Positions 34,901 to 45,408 of a DNA stretch of 64,000 bases are shown here, in pieces (within the stretch, counting starts at the first letter, position 1; every line of letters begins with the position of its first letter). The stretch is from NCBI GenBank assembly GCA_014905825.1, contig JACGCN010000032.1, positions 372,001 to 436,000 on the forward strand, written 5' to 3'. Below the pieces are notes generated by a model. The model saw only the letters and a list, made by a program, of their open reading frames with translations, was not told where the DNA came from and did not search any database. Origin of the DNA: Lyophyllum atratum (Eukaryota > Basidiomycota > Agaricomycetes > Agaricales > Lyophyllaceae). A program made the position numbers and the translations under genes.

Positions 34901-34982
34901 GATCTTCGCTTTTGGAATTGCGGTTATCGGTGTATTGGTGTTCGCGCTGCTCGCTGTTTATGGACCCCAGGCTTCATCGTAG
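31913..34982 (+). CDS. GH5 endoglycoceramidase-like glucosidase (EGCrP2 type)
   Basis: Glycoside hydrolase family 5 enzyme related to fungal endoglycoceramidase-related proteins, which hydrolyse steryl or ceramide beta-glucosides. Marks in order are the start MSSRSDLDASFVLVNGK, HGRHFVDAYGRVCELRGVNL, the spliced TWEAVEHAGPGIYDMEY, FVSIHQDVWSRYSGGSGAP, the acid/base Glu in MMNEPHRGY, and the nucleophile Glu in IIGECGIPMDM. After LWTYNPSNNDQAGDDWNGE there is a beta-sandwich domain. A hydrophobic segment (FAFGIAVIGVLVFALLAVY) sits close to the C-terminus, so the enzyme is probably membrane bound. The cytosol-facing or lumen-facing side cannot be read from the sequence. At least ten introns are present. 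All key residues are intact. Confidence 0.9.
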
Positions 34983-35080
34983 ATTACACTGCATCTTGAC
35001 TTGCTCAGCGACTTCATACATGGACTATTGTTTCTCGTACCACCTTCCTTATAGCACATTTACCAAGCGTTCGGACGCTG

Positions 35081-35545
35081 TTATCCATCCCTAGAGCTTT
35101 CATACCCTAATGCATTACCCCTGTCCGTGGAAATGACGGACGTCGTCGCTGGCTCGAATACGATATGCCCAGCCCCGTAGAGCCGGGGAGCAAGGCTGTT
35201 CCGCTCTGCGTCGTAGATGGTAATCCGGCCGTCTGTCTTCATACTTGGGACATGCGGTTTGCAAGCGCCAGAATAGACTACAACAGGCTTGAAAGCAATT
35301 GGGCTATACTGAACGTCGTCGATATAGCACATATGTACCCTGTAAATGGCAGTTCCTGATCCTTGACTTCGCATGACTGAACGTTGAACTGAGGTGCATT
35401 AAGGATACCGAAGACGCGTGCGTCGTCATAAACATCGCCGTTCTGAGAGCAGGTCCAAGTTCTATTCGAATCGACATATCTACTGACTCGTTTATAGATA
35501 GAACAGCGTCGCCGTCGACTCCATTCTATAGTTTCATTCCTGATC
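35081..35545 (-). pseudogene. Truncated tandem copy of the WD40 gene
   Basis: The minus strand repeats the 3' third of the WD40 gene that follows. The correspondences are ARVFGILNAPQF for VRVFDIHTAAQV, EVKDQELPF for EVKSQEKPM, DDVQYSP for SDVQYSP, DGRITIYDAERN for DGRITIYDGERN, and EPATTSVISTDRGNAL for NPATTSIISADNDNAL. The copy lacks the upstream exons, and the middle part has drifted, so it cannot encode a propeller. Confidence 0.75.
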
Positions 35546-35551
35546 ACATTC

Positions 35552-36961
35552 CTATAGATTCCATACCCTCAACGCATTATCGTTGTCCGCCGATATTATC
35601 GACGTCGTCGCGGGATTGAATATCATATACCCAGTGCCAAAAAACCGAGGGGCGTCTGTGAGAGGTTGTTCAAACTCCCATTTCACGTTCCGCTCGCCAT
35701 CATAGATGGTAATCCGCCCGTCTGGCGCCTTTATGCCAAGAGCATGGGGTTTGAACCCACCTGTGAGCGCACGATCAGCACAAGAAAGGATTGTAGCAGA
35801 CTGAGACGCACTTGGGCTGTACTGAACGTCACTGATTTCGTACATCATGGGCTTTTCTTGAGACTTGACTTCCCAGTGCTGGACCTGAGCTGCAGTGTGG
35901 ATATCGAAGACGCGCACGTTGTACTCAGCGCCAGCTGCAAGATAAACCGGATCCGACGCATTTGGGCCCACCGTGAAATCAAGGGTTCTAACCCAGTGCG
36001 GGCCTCCTTCAAGCTTGCTGAGGAGCTCCGCCGTCTCCATTTTCCATACAAAGACCTTGCCACTACCCGACCCAACAGCTAAATACTTTCCATCCGGTGA
36101 GAATCGCCCGGCCCAGAGCTGGTGTCCATCTGTTTCCAGCGTGTGTAATAGTGCGCCGGTGTCCGACCTCCATAACTTCACGGTGCCGTCCCATGCGGAG
36201 GAAGCAATAATCTTGTCGTCCGGGGTGCATCCCACCCACATTATGGCATCGGTGTGTCCCTGAAGGAGGAGATGTTGCTTTCGCTCCATGATGTTGTACA
36301 CGCGGACCTCGGTGCGATTGGTGAGGTAGAAAAATAATTTGCCGTCGTGGCTGAAGGGCCGGCTTTGGAAGCCTGCGGTCCTACCCTCGAGAGCGTCTCC
36401 GCGTTGAACATCACGCCGAATTTCTGCCGCGCGGAAGAGCTCGCCGAGGCTGGCCGTCAAGGACGGGGACATGGCTTCGGCTTCAGCAGCTGTCCACGAC
36501 CTCTGGCTGATCAACTCCCCGACACTATATTCCACCATCTTATCCAGAAACATGTCCCAGTCAGCCACGCTCTCTGCCGCTTCTAAATCCCAGAGCCGAA
36601 CAACTTCCTCCCTCTGGTTCCTGCTTATTCTAGAACCTGACAAGAGAAACCTCCCGCCAGGATGAAATGCGAGCTGGCTGACGTGTCCTGCATGCCAACG
36701 CAGAGTTTTTTTCAATGCCAATGTGGAGCCGTCGTAGATCATGATCTCCTTGTTGACAGCGATAGCGATCAATGCGGCGTCCGGGGAGAGTGCCATAGCG
36801 GTGGGACGACCAGGTAAGTCGAGTTTCTGGTCCTCGGCGCCCCACTGTTTTGGGCCCGAATTCCCAGGTGCCCAGGTCGCGGGAACTCCGTCCTTTTCAA
36901 AGTCGTGCGCAAGCTCGAATTTCCACCCGTCGATGAAGGATTGGGGGGTGTACATAGGCAT
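35552..36961 (-). CDS. WD40-repeat beta-propeller protein
   Basis: The frame is open from 37060, but I prefer the start at 36961 (MPMYTPQSF), because the upstream codons lie in a duplicated leader. Blades are visible at HAGHVSQLAFHPGGRFLLSG/VVRLWDL, FSHDGKLFFYL/VRVYNI, GHTDAIMWVGC/GTVKLWRSDTG, GHQLWAGRFSPDGKYLAVG/KVFVWKMETAE, HWVRTLDF/YNVRVFDIH and MIFNPATTSIISA/NALRVWNL. That makes a protein of about 469 residues that is nearly all propeller. A 51-nt stretch near 35760-35810, gtgcgt...cacag on the coding strand, looks like an in-frame intron with no stop. If it is removed the protein reads DVQYSP followed closely by GGFKPHALG. The partner and function are unknown. A truncated copy lies just downstream. 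Confidence 0.85.
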   Translation of the reverse strand: MPMYTPQSFIDGWKFELAHDFEKDGVPATWAPGNSGPKQWGAEDQKLDLPGRPTAMALSPDAALIAIAVNKEIMIYDGSTLALKKTLRWHAGHVSQLAFHPGGRFLLSGSRISRNQREEVVRLWDLEAAESVADWDMFLDKMVEYSVGELISQRSWTAAEAEAMSPSLTASLGELFRAAEIRRDVQRGDALEGRTAGFQSRPFSHDGKLFFYLTNRTEVRVYNIMERKQHLLLQGHTDAIMWVGCTPDDKIIASSAWDGTVKLWRSDTGALLHTLETDGHQLWAGRFSPDGKYLAVGSGSGKVFVWKMETAELLSKLEGGPHWVRTLDFTVGPNASDPVYLAAGAEYNVRVFDIHTAAQVQHWEVKSQEKPMMYEISDVQYSPSASQSATILSCADRALTGGFKPHALGIKAPDGRITIYDGERNVKWEFEQPLTDAPRFFGTGYMIFNPATTSIISADNDNALRVWNL

Positions 36962-36962
36962 A

Positions 36963-37167
36963 TTTGGGGTCGAATGGTGGATGGATGATTTTGGCAGAGA
37001 TGATATAGGTGGGCTGCTACCGCGGAGGAGCGTGACGATCATGATTACGATGCCACGCATTGGATACTTGGGGCGGAATGGTGGATGTATGATTTACCAG
37101 GGTATAATATGGGTGGGTTGCTACTGCGGAGGAGCGTGATGATCATGATTACGATGCCACGCATTGG
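36963..37167. repeat. 101-bp tandem duplication in the WD40 leader
   Basis: Units 36963-37063 and 37067-37167 are two direct copies that differ by scattered substitutions. Both contain gaatggtggatg, gcggaggagcgtga and end catgattacgatgccacgca (20 bases). The duplication covers the 5' leader or promoter of the WD40 gene and places two upstream ATGs in it. Confidence 0.85.
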
Positions 37168-37929
37168 CTTCCATTAGGCGCCCAAATGCACCTATGGGGT
37201 GCGTTTGTGTTTGACTCGAATACATCTAGCGCCATCTCTGCATAGTCGTGCCGTCGCCCTTAATTCTGAGGATGCGATAGACAGATTTCATCAAGTTTCA
37301 AGGGGCAAAAGCAGTCAGGAAATGGCATGAGCCAAGGGATTGTATCCGCGCAGATCCAAGAGGAAGCTCCATAGAGAGGGGCACATGAGCAGCGTTAGTA
37401 TTGACGCTGGGATTCGGTCTTTTCTGTACGATCCGAAGTAACGAGAGAGCGAGAGGAAGAGAGCAAGTCAAGAGTTCAATCGGAGCCGAAATGTTGCAGC
37501 ACAGTAGCACGACGCCCATCATCAACCAACTCGATCTCAGTCCTTTTCGCGGATTGCGAAACACCGATTCCTATCCACGACCAAGTCACAAGTGTCCAGG
37601 CCATTGATATGCTGCGTAGCATGTCACCCCTTTCGCTGCGTCGAGTTGCGGGAGTACTTCCGACTTTGCTGCGGACTCCGGAGTACAGTGTGGAAGCTAA
37701 CCATCAAGCCCAAGATACAGAGCGCGAGCGCACTACTTTGCCAGTGAACTTTCGTTGATGCATTTGAACGAGACGATGTCTTATCGGTTTTAAAGTTTGG
37801 TATCGAGACTACATTGATGATGAAATACAAATTATACGATATTGCCGAACAAGTACGTCTAGTACATTTAGTACAATCGGTGCGTTAGTATATAGTAAAT
37901 ACGCAGGCAAGGAAATGGACCGTCATCAA
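37168..37929. other. Intergenic region
   Basis: No gene is supported. Short frames on both strands have no conserved features. It contains the promoter of the WD40 gene and the 3' region of the next minus-strand gene. Confidence 0.4.
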
Positions 37930-39267
37930 CTACTCCTCCAAATCTCCGTCACCACGTATTTTGGCCTGACAAGATATTGCTCTGACCAAAACATCTCGAT
38001 AGACGTCCAACTCGTTCCAAAGACCATGTCCAAAATACCCAATATATTCAAGATTGTCTCGAAGGGCATTCAGTAGCGCAACCGTATGCAAGATTGGATC
38101 AGTATCAGGCTCGTCGCTCTCACTGATTCCCTGGATCTCGGCCGCCTCGGCGATCTCCTCAGCAATAGATTTCGCAGTCCTTCTGTACTCGAATGTCGCA
38201 GCCGACGCATCGTGATAATCAGGGTTCTCCACACTGGCGTCCGATCCCCCGCCTGGGATCAACATGCCAAAAAGTTGCAAAGGCATCTTTGCGATATTCC
38301 TGGAGTCGCTCAGGGAGAGCGTAGTACTGTGTCCCCCGATAGGAGGCGTGAGATCGGGCAGGGGATGCATCAGATCTCGAATCCACTCTGGGACCAGGCT
38401 GCGGAAAAGTTCCGCCTGATTGTGGGTGTGGAGGTACACGACCAACTCCGGGAATGTCTCGAGGTGGGGAACATACATCAGAACACGAGGAAGCTCTTTA
38501 TGGAGACGAGGGGGGAGAATTGGGAGGGTGGGAGAGAGATTAGGAATGTTGAGAACAAACAAAAGGTCGTTGATAGGGAGCTCTACGATGCGCGAGAGGG
38601 GTGATGACAACTTCCGTCGCAAGGGTCTTCGACCGCCACCTGTGACCGGCTGGTATACGCGCGACGGACCTGGGTTGCAGTGGATGATAAGGATATGTGT
38701 GGGCCCAAGAGGCCGAGGGGAGATGAGCTTCTCGGCCGAGCTAAGAGTCACGGTACCCCAAATATCGATGTCTTGGTCGGCGTACGAAGGGGCTCGAAGA
38801 GAACGGCTATCCAATGCCATCATTTGATTTGAGAATGCGGAAACGGAGGAAGTCGATAGGACGCGTCGAAGGACGTGGACCTCTTTCTTTGAGTGGCTGA
38901 CCTCGTTCGATGTGGGAGGACCACCGCGCATAAGGGTAGATATCCGCGCGTTGCCGTCGCGTAAGCTTGCATTTACGCGTTTCCTGCGACGGTAGAGCCA
39001 ATGCCTGTAACAAAGCAAAGGTGAGAGCCTCCAATGGTGAAAGCGGACACAAACTTACCCAGCAACAGACTCTACACGAATTTTGAGGACTTGCCTCAAC
39101 TCTTCAACACCTTTGTTGCTCATGAACAACGCTTCCCGGTCTGGAGCCACGTCGAGGAGTGAATATCGATCGATCTCCTTTTCTCTGGGATAGACATAAG
39201 GACGATTTGGCCAAGGGCCGTTTGGAAGGAGAGTGATGACTTGAGGTGCAGTATAGAATGCCGGCAT
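37930..39267 (-). CDS. Conserved basidiomycete protein of unknown function
   Basis: Two exons (39267-39059 and 39004-37930) join in phase to give 427 residues. The N-terminus is MPAFYTAPQVITLLPNG, with PREKEIDRYSLLDVAPDREA. The basic stretch HWLYRRRKRVNASLRDG follows the splice. Conserved-looking segments are VSAFSNQMMALDSR, ADQDIDIWGTVTLSSAEK, PTHILIIHCNPGPSRVY, RVLMYVPHLETFPELVVYLH and LVPEWIRDLMHPLP. There is no signal peptide or membrane segment. The composition looks like a folded core with disordered parts. The pattern faintly recalls Clp1-like (clampless) regulators of basidiomycete sexual development, but I could not confirm it, so no symbol is given. Confidence 0.8.
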
Positions 39268-40229
39268 TCTGCAACAGCGGGGTGAAGAAGCGGTGGACGA
39301 GTGTAAGGGAGATGTGAGGACCAGAACAGCTGGGAAAAAGGATATCCTTTATACGCTCAGACACATGATCTGGCCAGTATTACCACAAACGTCGGTCAAT
39401 GAAAGAGACAAAGAAGCGTGTCTGAGTGGCCTTAAATTCAAGGATTTCGGTTATGCCACAATGCAGCGAGGGTTCATTCATCCTCACCTCAAGTTGAACT
39501 GCTCCCTAGGTATCCCGATGGCAGCTAGCGGACACTTTATCATGGGTCTGCGACAATGCTTGAGTTAGTGAAGATGGACCAAGGATTGACGATAACTCAC
39601 CTTGGGACAAACGAAGTTCATTTGCAACACATGGACGAGCCATAACGAATGTTGGATGCCCATCTCGGTGGACACATCCAAAGAGCTTGTAGAGTCGAGC
39701 TTCGCGTCGCGCAACATGGAAGTTCATTTGACAGAAGGCGGCACTGCACGGATCAAATGTACGGATCAAATGTATGGTCATCCCCATGACGAGGAAGCTT
39801 GTATGTACGGGGATTTCCCGGCTATGCTGGGATGTTCCGCAACTCAAAATTGATCGGGCGTCGTCGAGGGTTGCCGCCTCATGCCTGAGGCCTGATTCTC
39901 GACTTCAGCGATGGCACTTCGTTCATACAGTCGCATGAATGTTGGCGGTAGTCCGCCCCGTATCGACAGCGTCCCTTTCAAATTTGAAGCCGTTCTTTAG
40001 CTTCACCGTTCTGCGATTATGATCTTGATATCAAATGTTATGGTAAATTATGTGATGTTATAATAATCTTCCAATACTCATGCTTGTTTCAGGGACGCAA
40101 TGACGCTAAGGGGTAAAGATGCTTATGGGGACACGGGCATCGAGGACCGTGCAGAAACCCCGTGTTCCCTATTACTCTCTTCGTTTTTTCTCAACCAGAC
40201 CCCCAACATCCTGCCAGACCCGGGCCACA
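39268..40229. other. Divergent intergenic region
   Basis: No gene is supported. A 13-bp motif (cggatcaaatgta) is repeated twice in tandem near 39749-39774. Frames of 83-113 codons around 39506-39853 overlap each other on opposite strands and lack any conserved pattern. Confidence 0.4.
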
Positions 40230-42067
40230 ATGCGGTCGCCACTCCTTTCCATTTTCTTACCTCTTCTCGTTCTTGGTAGCAATGGCGTACAAGCACTAAC
40301 GAGCTATGCAAATGACTTCGTCGACCCCGATTTTATTGTTGCGGGAGTATTTGGCGAGAATACCTTGGCTGCACAGGCGACGATTCTAGCGTGGGCTAAA
40401 GACGCTGCCTCGCAGGGCCCATGGTGTAACTATCATCAGTAATCCCTCGTGCGCGTCGACTTCTCATGCAAATTCCACAGCCGTCACGACCAAAACCGTC
40501 GCACCCCCATCAGGCGATAAGCACGACTACATGAGCTGGGCTCCTTAGTATGTAACCTCATTCGTTCCTCGACACCGCTTCATATGAATCAACGAACTCA
40601 TTCAGTTGGTGGCCTGACTGTTCTAAGGCGGGCAACACGACCGAATTGGCTCCTGAACAAAGTGAGCGCGCATATCGAGGTTGATAAAGGCAAATCTACC
40701 ACGTCGAGTCTAGTCTGGAAGACGTGCACATATGTCACTCGCGACGGCCAATTTAACCCCGACGGTCGCCTGATCAACGACGTTGGAAATTTCCAGTCGC
40801 TCTCCGATGCAGTCCTTTATAATGCCATCGCGTTCTCTCTCACGAGCAACGGCTCCTCGTCTTACTCCAAGACTGTAGGTTTGTCGAATCCTTCATCACA
40901 ATCGACTTTGGCGAGTACATTTTACTGATGTGTGGGTCCAGTGTCATTCATCAAGGCATGGTTCCTCGACGATGCCACGAAGATGAACCCCAACCTGAAT
41001 TTTGGGCAAATGCAACGTGGGCCAACTGGACAAACCGGCAGCCATACTGGTATCCTGTAAGCTGCCTATATCCGATATGTTGGTCATCTAAACAAGAACA
41101 GCGATTTGAAAGGCATGGCTAAAATCGTCTCTGGAATCATGATCCTCCGCAAGAAGAAGTGTACCGACTGGACGCCGGAGTTGGACAATCAAATGAACTC
41201 ATGGACTAAAGAGTACATCGCCTGGCTCGAAACAGCGTCCATCTCTCTTGAGGAGGAGCATGCCGCGAAGTGAGTCTAAATTTGTTACCGAGTAAACATC
41301 GGTGGACTAACAGACTTCCAGTAATCATGGCACATTCTATTACAACCAACTGGCAGCACTTAAGCTCCTAATCGGTGATTTCAGCGGTGCACGGAACGTT
41401 ACTAACACATTTTTCACGGGCCAATATATGTCCCAGATCACAGCGTCTGGTGAACAAGTGAGTAACGACAGTTCCTCTTTTACGTCATGTCTCTGAAGAT
41501 ACACAGCCTCTTGAAGCCGTCCGCACTCGTCCATATCATTATCATGCTTATAACCTTGCCGCGATGATTGTGAGTTCAGTAATAATCTCAGACAACCAAG
41601 CGCTCAATTCCGTACTGCTGTAGACCAACGCTCGCATCGCTGCCTACGCCGGCGACAAGGATGTTTGGAATAAGACTACCAATGAAGGTTCAACCATCAA
41701 AACCGCCCTCGATTTCTCCTTGACGCTATCCGCGGCAGCAAGTAAGGAGGCTTCGTACACTACGGAGCTATACCCCAGCATCGCTGCCGTTGCCTCCGTC
41801 TATGGTGACGCCGACGGAAAATATGCCTCGTTCCTTGCCAGTGGTATCAGTGGGTACGCTTCCGAAGCATACTTCTTGTGGAACCAGCCCCTGGCAGGTG
41901 GAGAGCAGGAAAGTGCAGCACTCCTCACGGCCTCTCCTACTCGTACCGCTGGGAACGCGGTAGTCACTGGTGTGAAGGACACGTCCAATGATGCCGTCCT
42001 CAACAGTGTGAACTGGGCACTGGGCGTGTCCGTGATTGCGTGTTTGCAGTACGCTTTTTCTTTCTAG
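40230..42067 (+). CDS. Secreted alginate lyase-like protein (PF05426 fold)
   Basis: Predicted extracellular polysaccharide lyase. Signal peptide MRSPLLSIFLPLLVLGSNG. The exon model is 40230-40425, 40481-40547, 40606-40661, 40714-40878, 40942-41056, 41102-41269, 41322-41457, 41507-41569 and a last exon to 42067. Family motifs are MSWAPYWWPD, GRLINDVGNF, NLNFGQMQRGPTGQTG, NNHGTFYYNQLA (catalytic Asn-His region) and RPYHYHAYNL. The last exon is a problem. If it begins at 41623 (residues TNARIAAY), one extra base near 41640 breaks the frame. If the acceptor before 41660 is used, the frame is kept and the product has 457 residues. The gene is therefore either rescued by that acceptor or newly broken. 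A decayed copy lies inverted at 2.2-3.5 kb. Confidence 0.78.
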
Positions 42068-43011
42068 GTTTTTATCCTAGCCACATTTGTGGAGTGCTGT
42101 GTTGCTTTGACGTACAGGCTGGAAGATTGAAGTATTGTATCTGAATGCTAAGTTCGTATATACCTTGTTATATTGATAAATGTCGCTGCTCCCCATTTCT
42201 TTGTATAATGTTTGTACAGATGTGTTCCGAATTCGATCTAGTTGCGGATTTATGTCGATTACCCTTATCTATTCAAAATTGTGAATAGTGACATCACGAA
42301 TATAATCTCGGAGGAGGATACCACTGACGTGCACGCGAGCAGGGCCCCATCGATCACCGAGGAGTACTAGTCGGACGCTCATTTCTATTGAACGCAACAT
42401 TTATGGGATTCCAGGAGTGCTTCGTTTACCTTGTGGAAATACGTCCTATGCTTATCGACCTTGTATAATAATGACGTGTGCAATGCACCAGCATATAAGA
42501 CGGAAGGAGCCCAGGTTTGTTTAAGGAGTATACATGAATTTGGAGGAAACTAGACCAGGAAGTAGAAATCGAATGTCTGATCCCGGTATCAGGAGTTGGG
42601 ACGATGCATTGAAATCCGGCATGTTGACTTGGGCGGGCAAGGAGGAGTCTGAAAGGGACCAGAAGGTGCAAATGCATCACATAGTGTATGCCAATTGCGT
42701 GTTCAAATGTGTGATGCTCTACCCGATATCCTCAATACTAATTATATTTGACTTTGACTTTACCATACAACCTTAGTCACTGAAGTAATCTTTCGATGGC
42801 TCTGACTGAACCATGAAAGAATTCGTTGAGAATATACGAGTCACAAGCATGCATGGACAGACCGAAGGGTTACAGCGCCGGTAGCATGAGTGTATCAGTG
42901 ACTATCGGTATGTAAGAATGAGATCTCATGCACCTAGGGGAAGGAAACTCGGGATTCAGTCAATACTGCCAAGACTATGGAGTCTGGACTTACCTTCGCC
43001 GCTTCTGATCC
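42068..43011. other. 3' flank shared with the 1.5-2.1 kb region
   Basis: No gene is seen. Up to about 42.7 kb the sequence matches, in inverted orientation, the flank of the alginate-lyase pseudogene at 1.5-2.1 kb, including ggctccttccgtct and tgtatactcct on the complement. The remainder is the 3' region of the minus-strand F-box gene. Confidence 0.5.
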
Positions 43012-44627
43012 TTACATCTGTTCAAGGGCAAATTGACGTTCCTGCATTCTTGTACCACGGAAAACAGGTAACAAATGGTTCACCTGTTCCCATTGAAATT
43101 CAACTTCAACAAGCGAGGCACGCAGGAAGACGTCTGTCAGGTTAGGAAACAGGTCTGTTAAGAAGGAGGCGACTATTGCCGGCTCTGCGGTGAATACCGA
43201 TGACTTCACGTCAAGGTATTCGAGAGAGGCACATATGGCACCGCCACCAGGTCTACGGCTAGACAATTTTCTGGATGTAGGGTTGCAGGGGATACGGACA
43301 GAGGTGACGTGAGGCCAGTGCTTGGCGATCGATATAAACCCATCCAGTGACATTGCACCATCACGGGCCCAGCTCTTCGTACAACCGTATTGGAAATCAA
43401 TCATCTCCGGCCAAGCCATGGCCATTTTCTTGAAAGAAAGATCGTCTAGCTGGAATGCACATTGGAAATCGATGGTGAGAGAGTGTAAATTTCCGAATGC
43501 GAGGAGGGGTGCTACGACGGTGGGGCTTATGATATGTGCATCTGAAGTTTCGAGTGGAGTTGGAGATCCATTACTCGTTTTCTGCAAGATCTCAAGTCTG
43601 CCAAGGTGTGAATGAGCACAGTGGGTTTCCAGGACCTCGAAGAAATGGAGAACTTCCAACGCGACGGGGAGATATGTGGTCGAGATGTCCAGTCTACGAA
43701 GATGACGAGGATGCATGCGATCGAATAGTTTAGAGCACTGGCGAAGGTTTCGGGTAGTGATGACCAGATTTGTGAGCTGCTGAAACGGGGGTGGCCCTTC
43801 TGGAAGAGACGACACAATATCTTCGCCAGTATTCGCAACTTTGAGGGTGTGTAATGTTGAGGAAGCTGCGAGAGTTCGGACTGCAAGGGGGGGTAAGATA
43901 TACCTCCGGCAATTTAAAACCTCGAGGCGTGCAAGCATTTCAACTGGTCCGACGAATGTCCGAGTCGGTCCGCTTTTGCGAGTATCGAAGAGACGAAATC
44001 TCTTGAGATTAGGTGCCACGGTCCTAAAAGAGTCTAGAATGGACGAGACAATAAAATGCGGGTCTTCGGCGGGAAGCGAGAACTCGACACTATGCAGGCT
44101 TGGTCCTAGAAAAAGGCCGATATAAGGCAAATGGTCTTCCTTTCCTCTAAATTCCCGTAGATTCGGGAATGTTATCGCATGGTTGAGAGAAAGAACTTGA
44201 ATAACATGATAGTCGACTTTCTGATTTTTCATAACGGGATGTCGGACTATGTCTTCCCCAAAACGCAAAGCAAAACCCAAGCGTCGTAGACGGCGAGCAT
44301 ATGGCTTGCAGGGAGCCCAATCTTCGGATGTGGTCGCTCGTCGGAGAGACTGGGACGAAAACACGGGGAATGAGTCTTCAAGCCGTCACAGAAATGATTT
44401 TCCGTTCGTACCACAGTTCGGTTGACCAGCTGCCATGTATCTGCGCTCATACAACGAACAAGGGGAGCCAAGCTAGGCAGTGTATGCCAGAGAACGTCAC
44501 AAGCTGGGTTATAGAATGCCTGGCATGTGGCTGCGAGTGCGACGATGTCTTTCGGTCCATGATCGTCGTAGTAAACAAAGTCACAAACGAGGCGCAGAAT
44601 CTCCACGATTTTCAAGCAGGGGTGCAT
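43012..44627 (-). CDS. F-box protein (basidiomycete LRR-like family)
   Basis: Likely substrate adaptor of an SCF ubiquitin ligase. Two exons (44627-44412 and 44349-43012) join in phase 0 and give 517 residues. The N-terminus MHPCLKIVEILRLVCDFVYY...KDIVALAATCQAFYNPACDVLW is the F-box, with the typical LAxTCxxFxxxxxxxLW ending. The rest consists of irregular leucine-rich segments such as FPNLREFRG, LHSVEFSLP, LKRFRLFDT, LTNLVITTRNLRQC, LRRLDIST and LTDVFLRAS, as in the large F-box families of mushrooms. The bare frame reads past the donor into a false end, so the splice is needed. The stub of a copy is found at 5230 on the plus strand. Confidence 0.88.
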
Positions 44628-45046
44628 CCTGCCAGGTTCTTAGTTTTCCGAGACGTAGAAAATAGTGAGATTGGCTATACCGAGATGGGCTATACCACTG
44701 AGTCGATGTCGAGATGTCGGACTGGATAGAAAAAGTCGGAGCAGTATGTACACAACGGACCGCAAAAGGCGAGATCACGATCATAAGTATCACAAAGCGT
44801 TATCAACACCAGACTCTGCTTCTTCCATTTCGGGACCGGTCACCGTTGCACTAAACTCCTACCACTTACCTGGCTCAGACCTTTAACGAACAGCGAAAAC
44901 GTCAGTAGCGGCGACCCTCTCCACCCAACTACCAAGCGCGCGAGGAGGCGCGACCGCTTTGGATTTTAAATTTTAACCCAAAGCGGAGACGACCTTCACG
45001 GAAGCTGTGTTCATGATAACAGGCGGACTGCCAGCCCCCATCGGCG
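44628..45046. other. Former divergent promoter of F-box and GT90 genes
   Basis: This matches the complement of 4.9-5.23 kb, including actaccaagcgcgcg-type and cagacctttaa stretches. It carries no gene. A small hairpin-like run (accgctttggattttaaa with aaattttaacccaaagcgg) near 44955-44992 is peculiar to this copy. Confidence 0.5.
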
Positions 45047-45125
45047 TGCACTGGTTCGACGACTCCGAGCCGCTGGGCAATCACTGGTCGTACGAATGTC
45101 GTTGACTTTGACGGAGTAATTTACA
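45047..45125 (+). pseudogene. GT90 (CAP10) scrap
   Basis: About 75 bp resembling the GT90 pseudogene around 3750-3825 (complement). The shared parts are gacgactccgagccgc against gcgactccgagccgc, tggtcgtacgaat against ccggtcgtacgaat, cgttgactt-tgacggagt, and ttacagtg. Everything else of the GT90 gene is missing from this copy of the block. No gene is seen from 45126 to 45408. Confidence 0.65.
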
Positions 45126-45408
45126 GTGTTTCTTGGCTAGTAGGAGTATTTGAAATTTCAGCGACTGGCCCAACTCTGGTATGCCACCTCCGATATTGTT
45201 TCTTTTTGGGTCCAAGACCTCTTGCTGGCGCTACGCTGGCTCCGAGGCTAAGTGACCCAAGCGACGTAATAAGGCATAGATAGCTTGTCAGAGGTCTCCA
45301 CGCTGGCAGGCTTCTTGACCAAAAAGGCTTTGGTTATCTCGCACTCCCACCGCTTCAGATAGAGCAGAACCTCCTGCCAAGATTCTTTATCGTACCCCCA
45401 CCACCACG

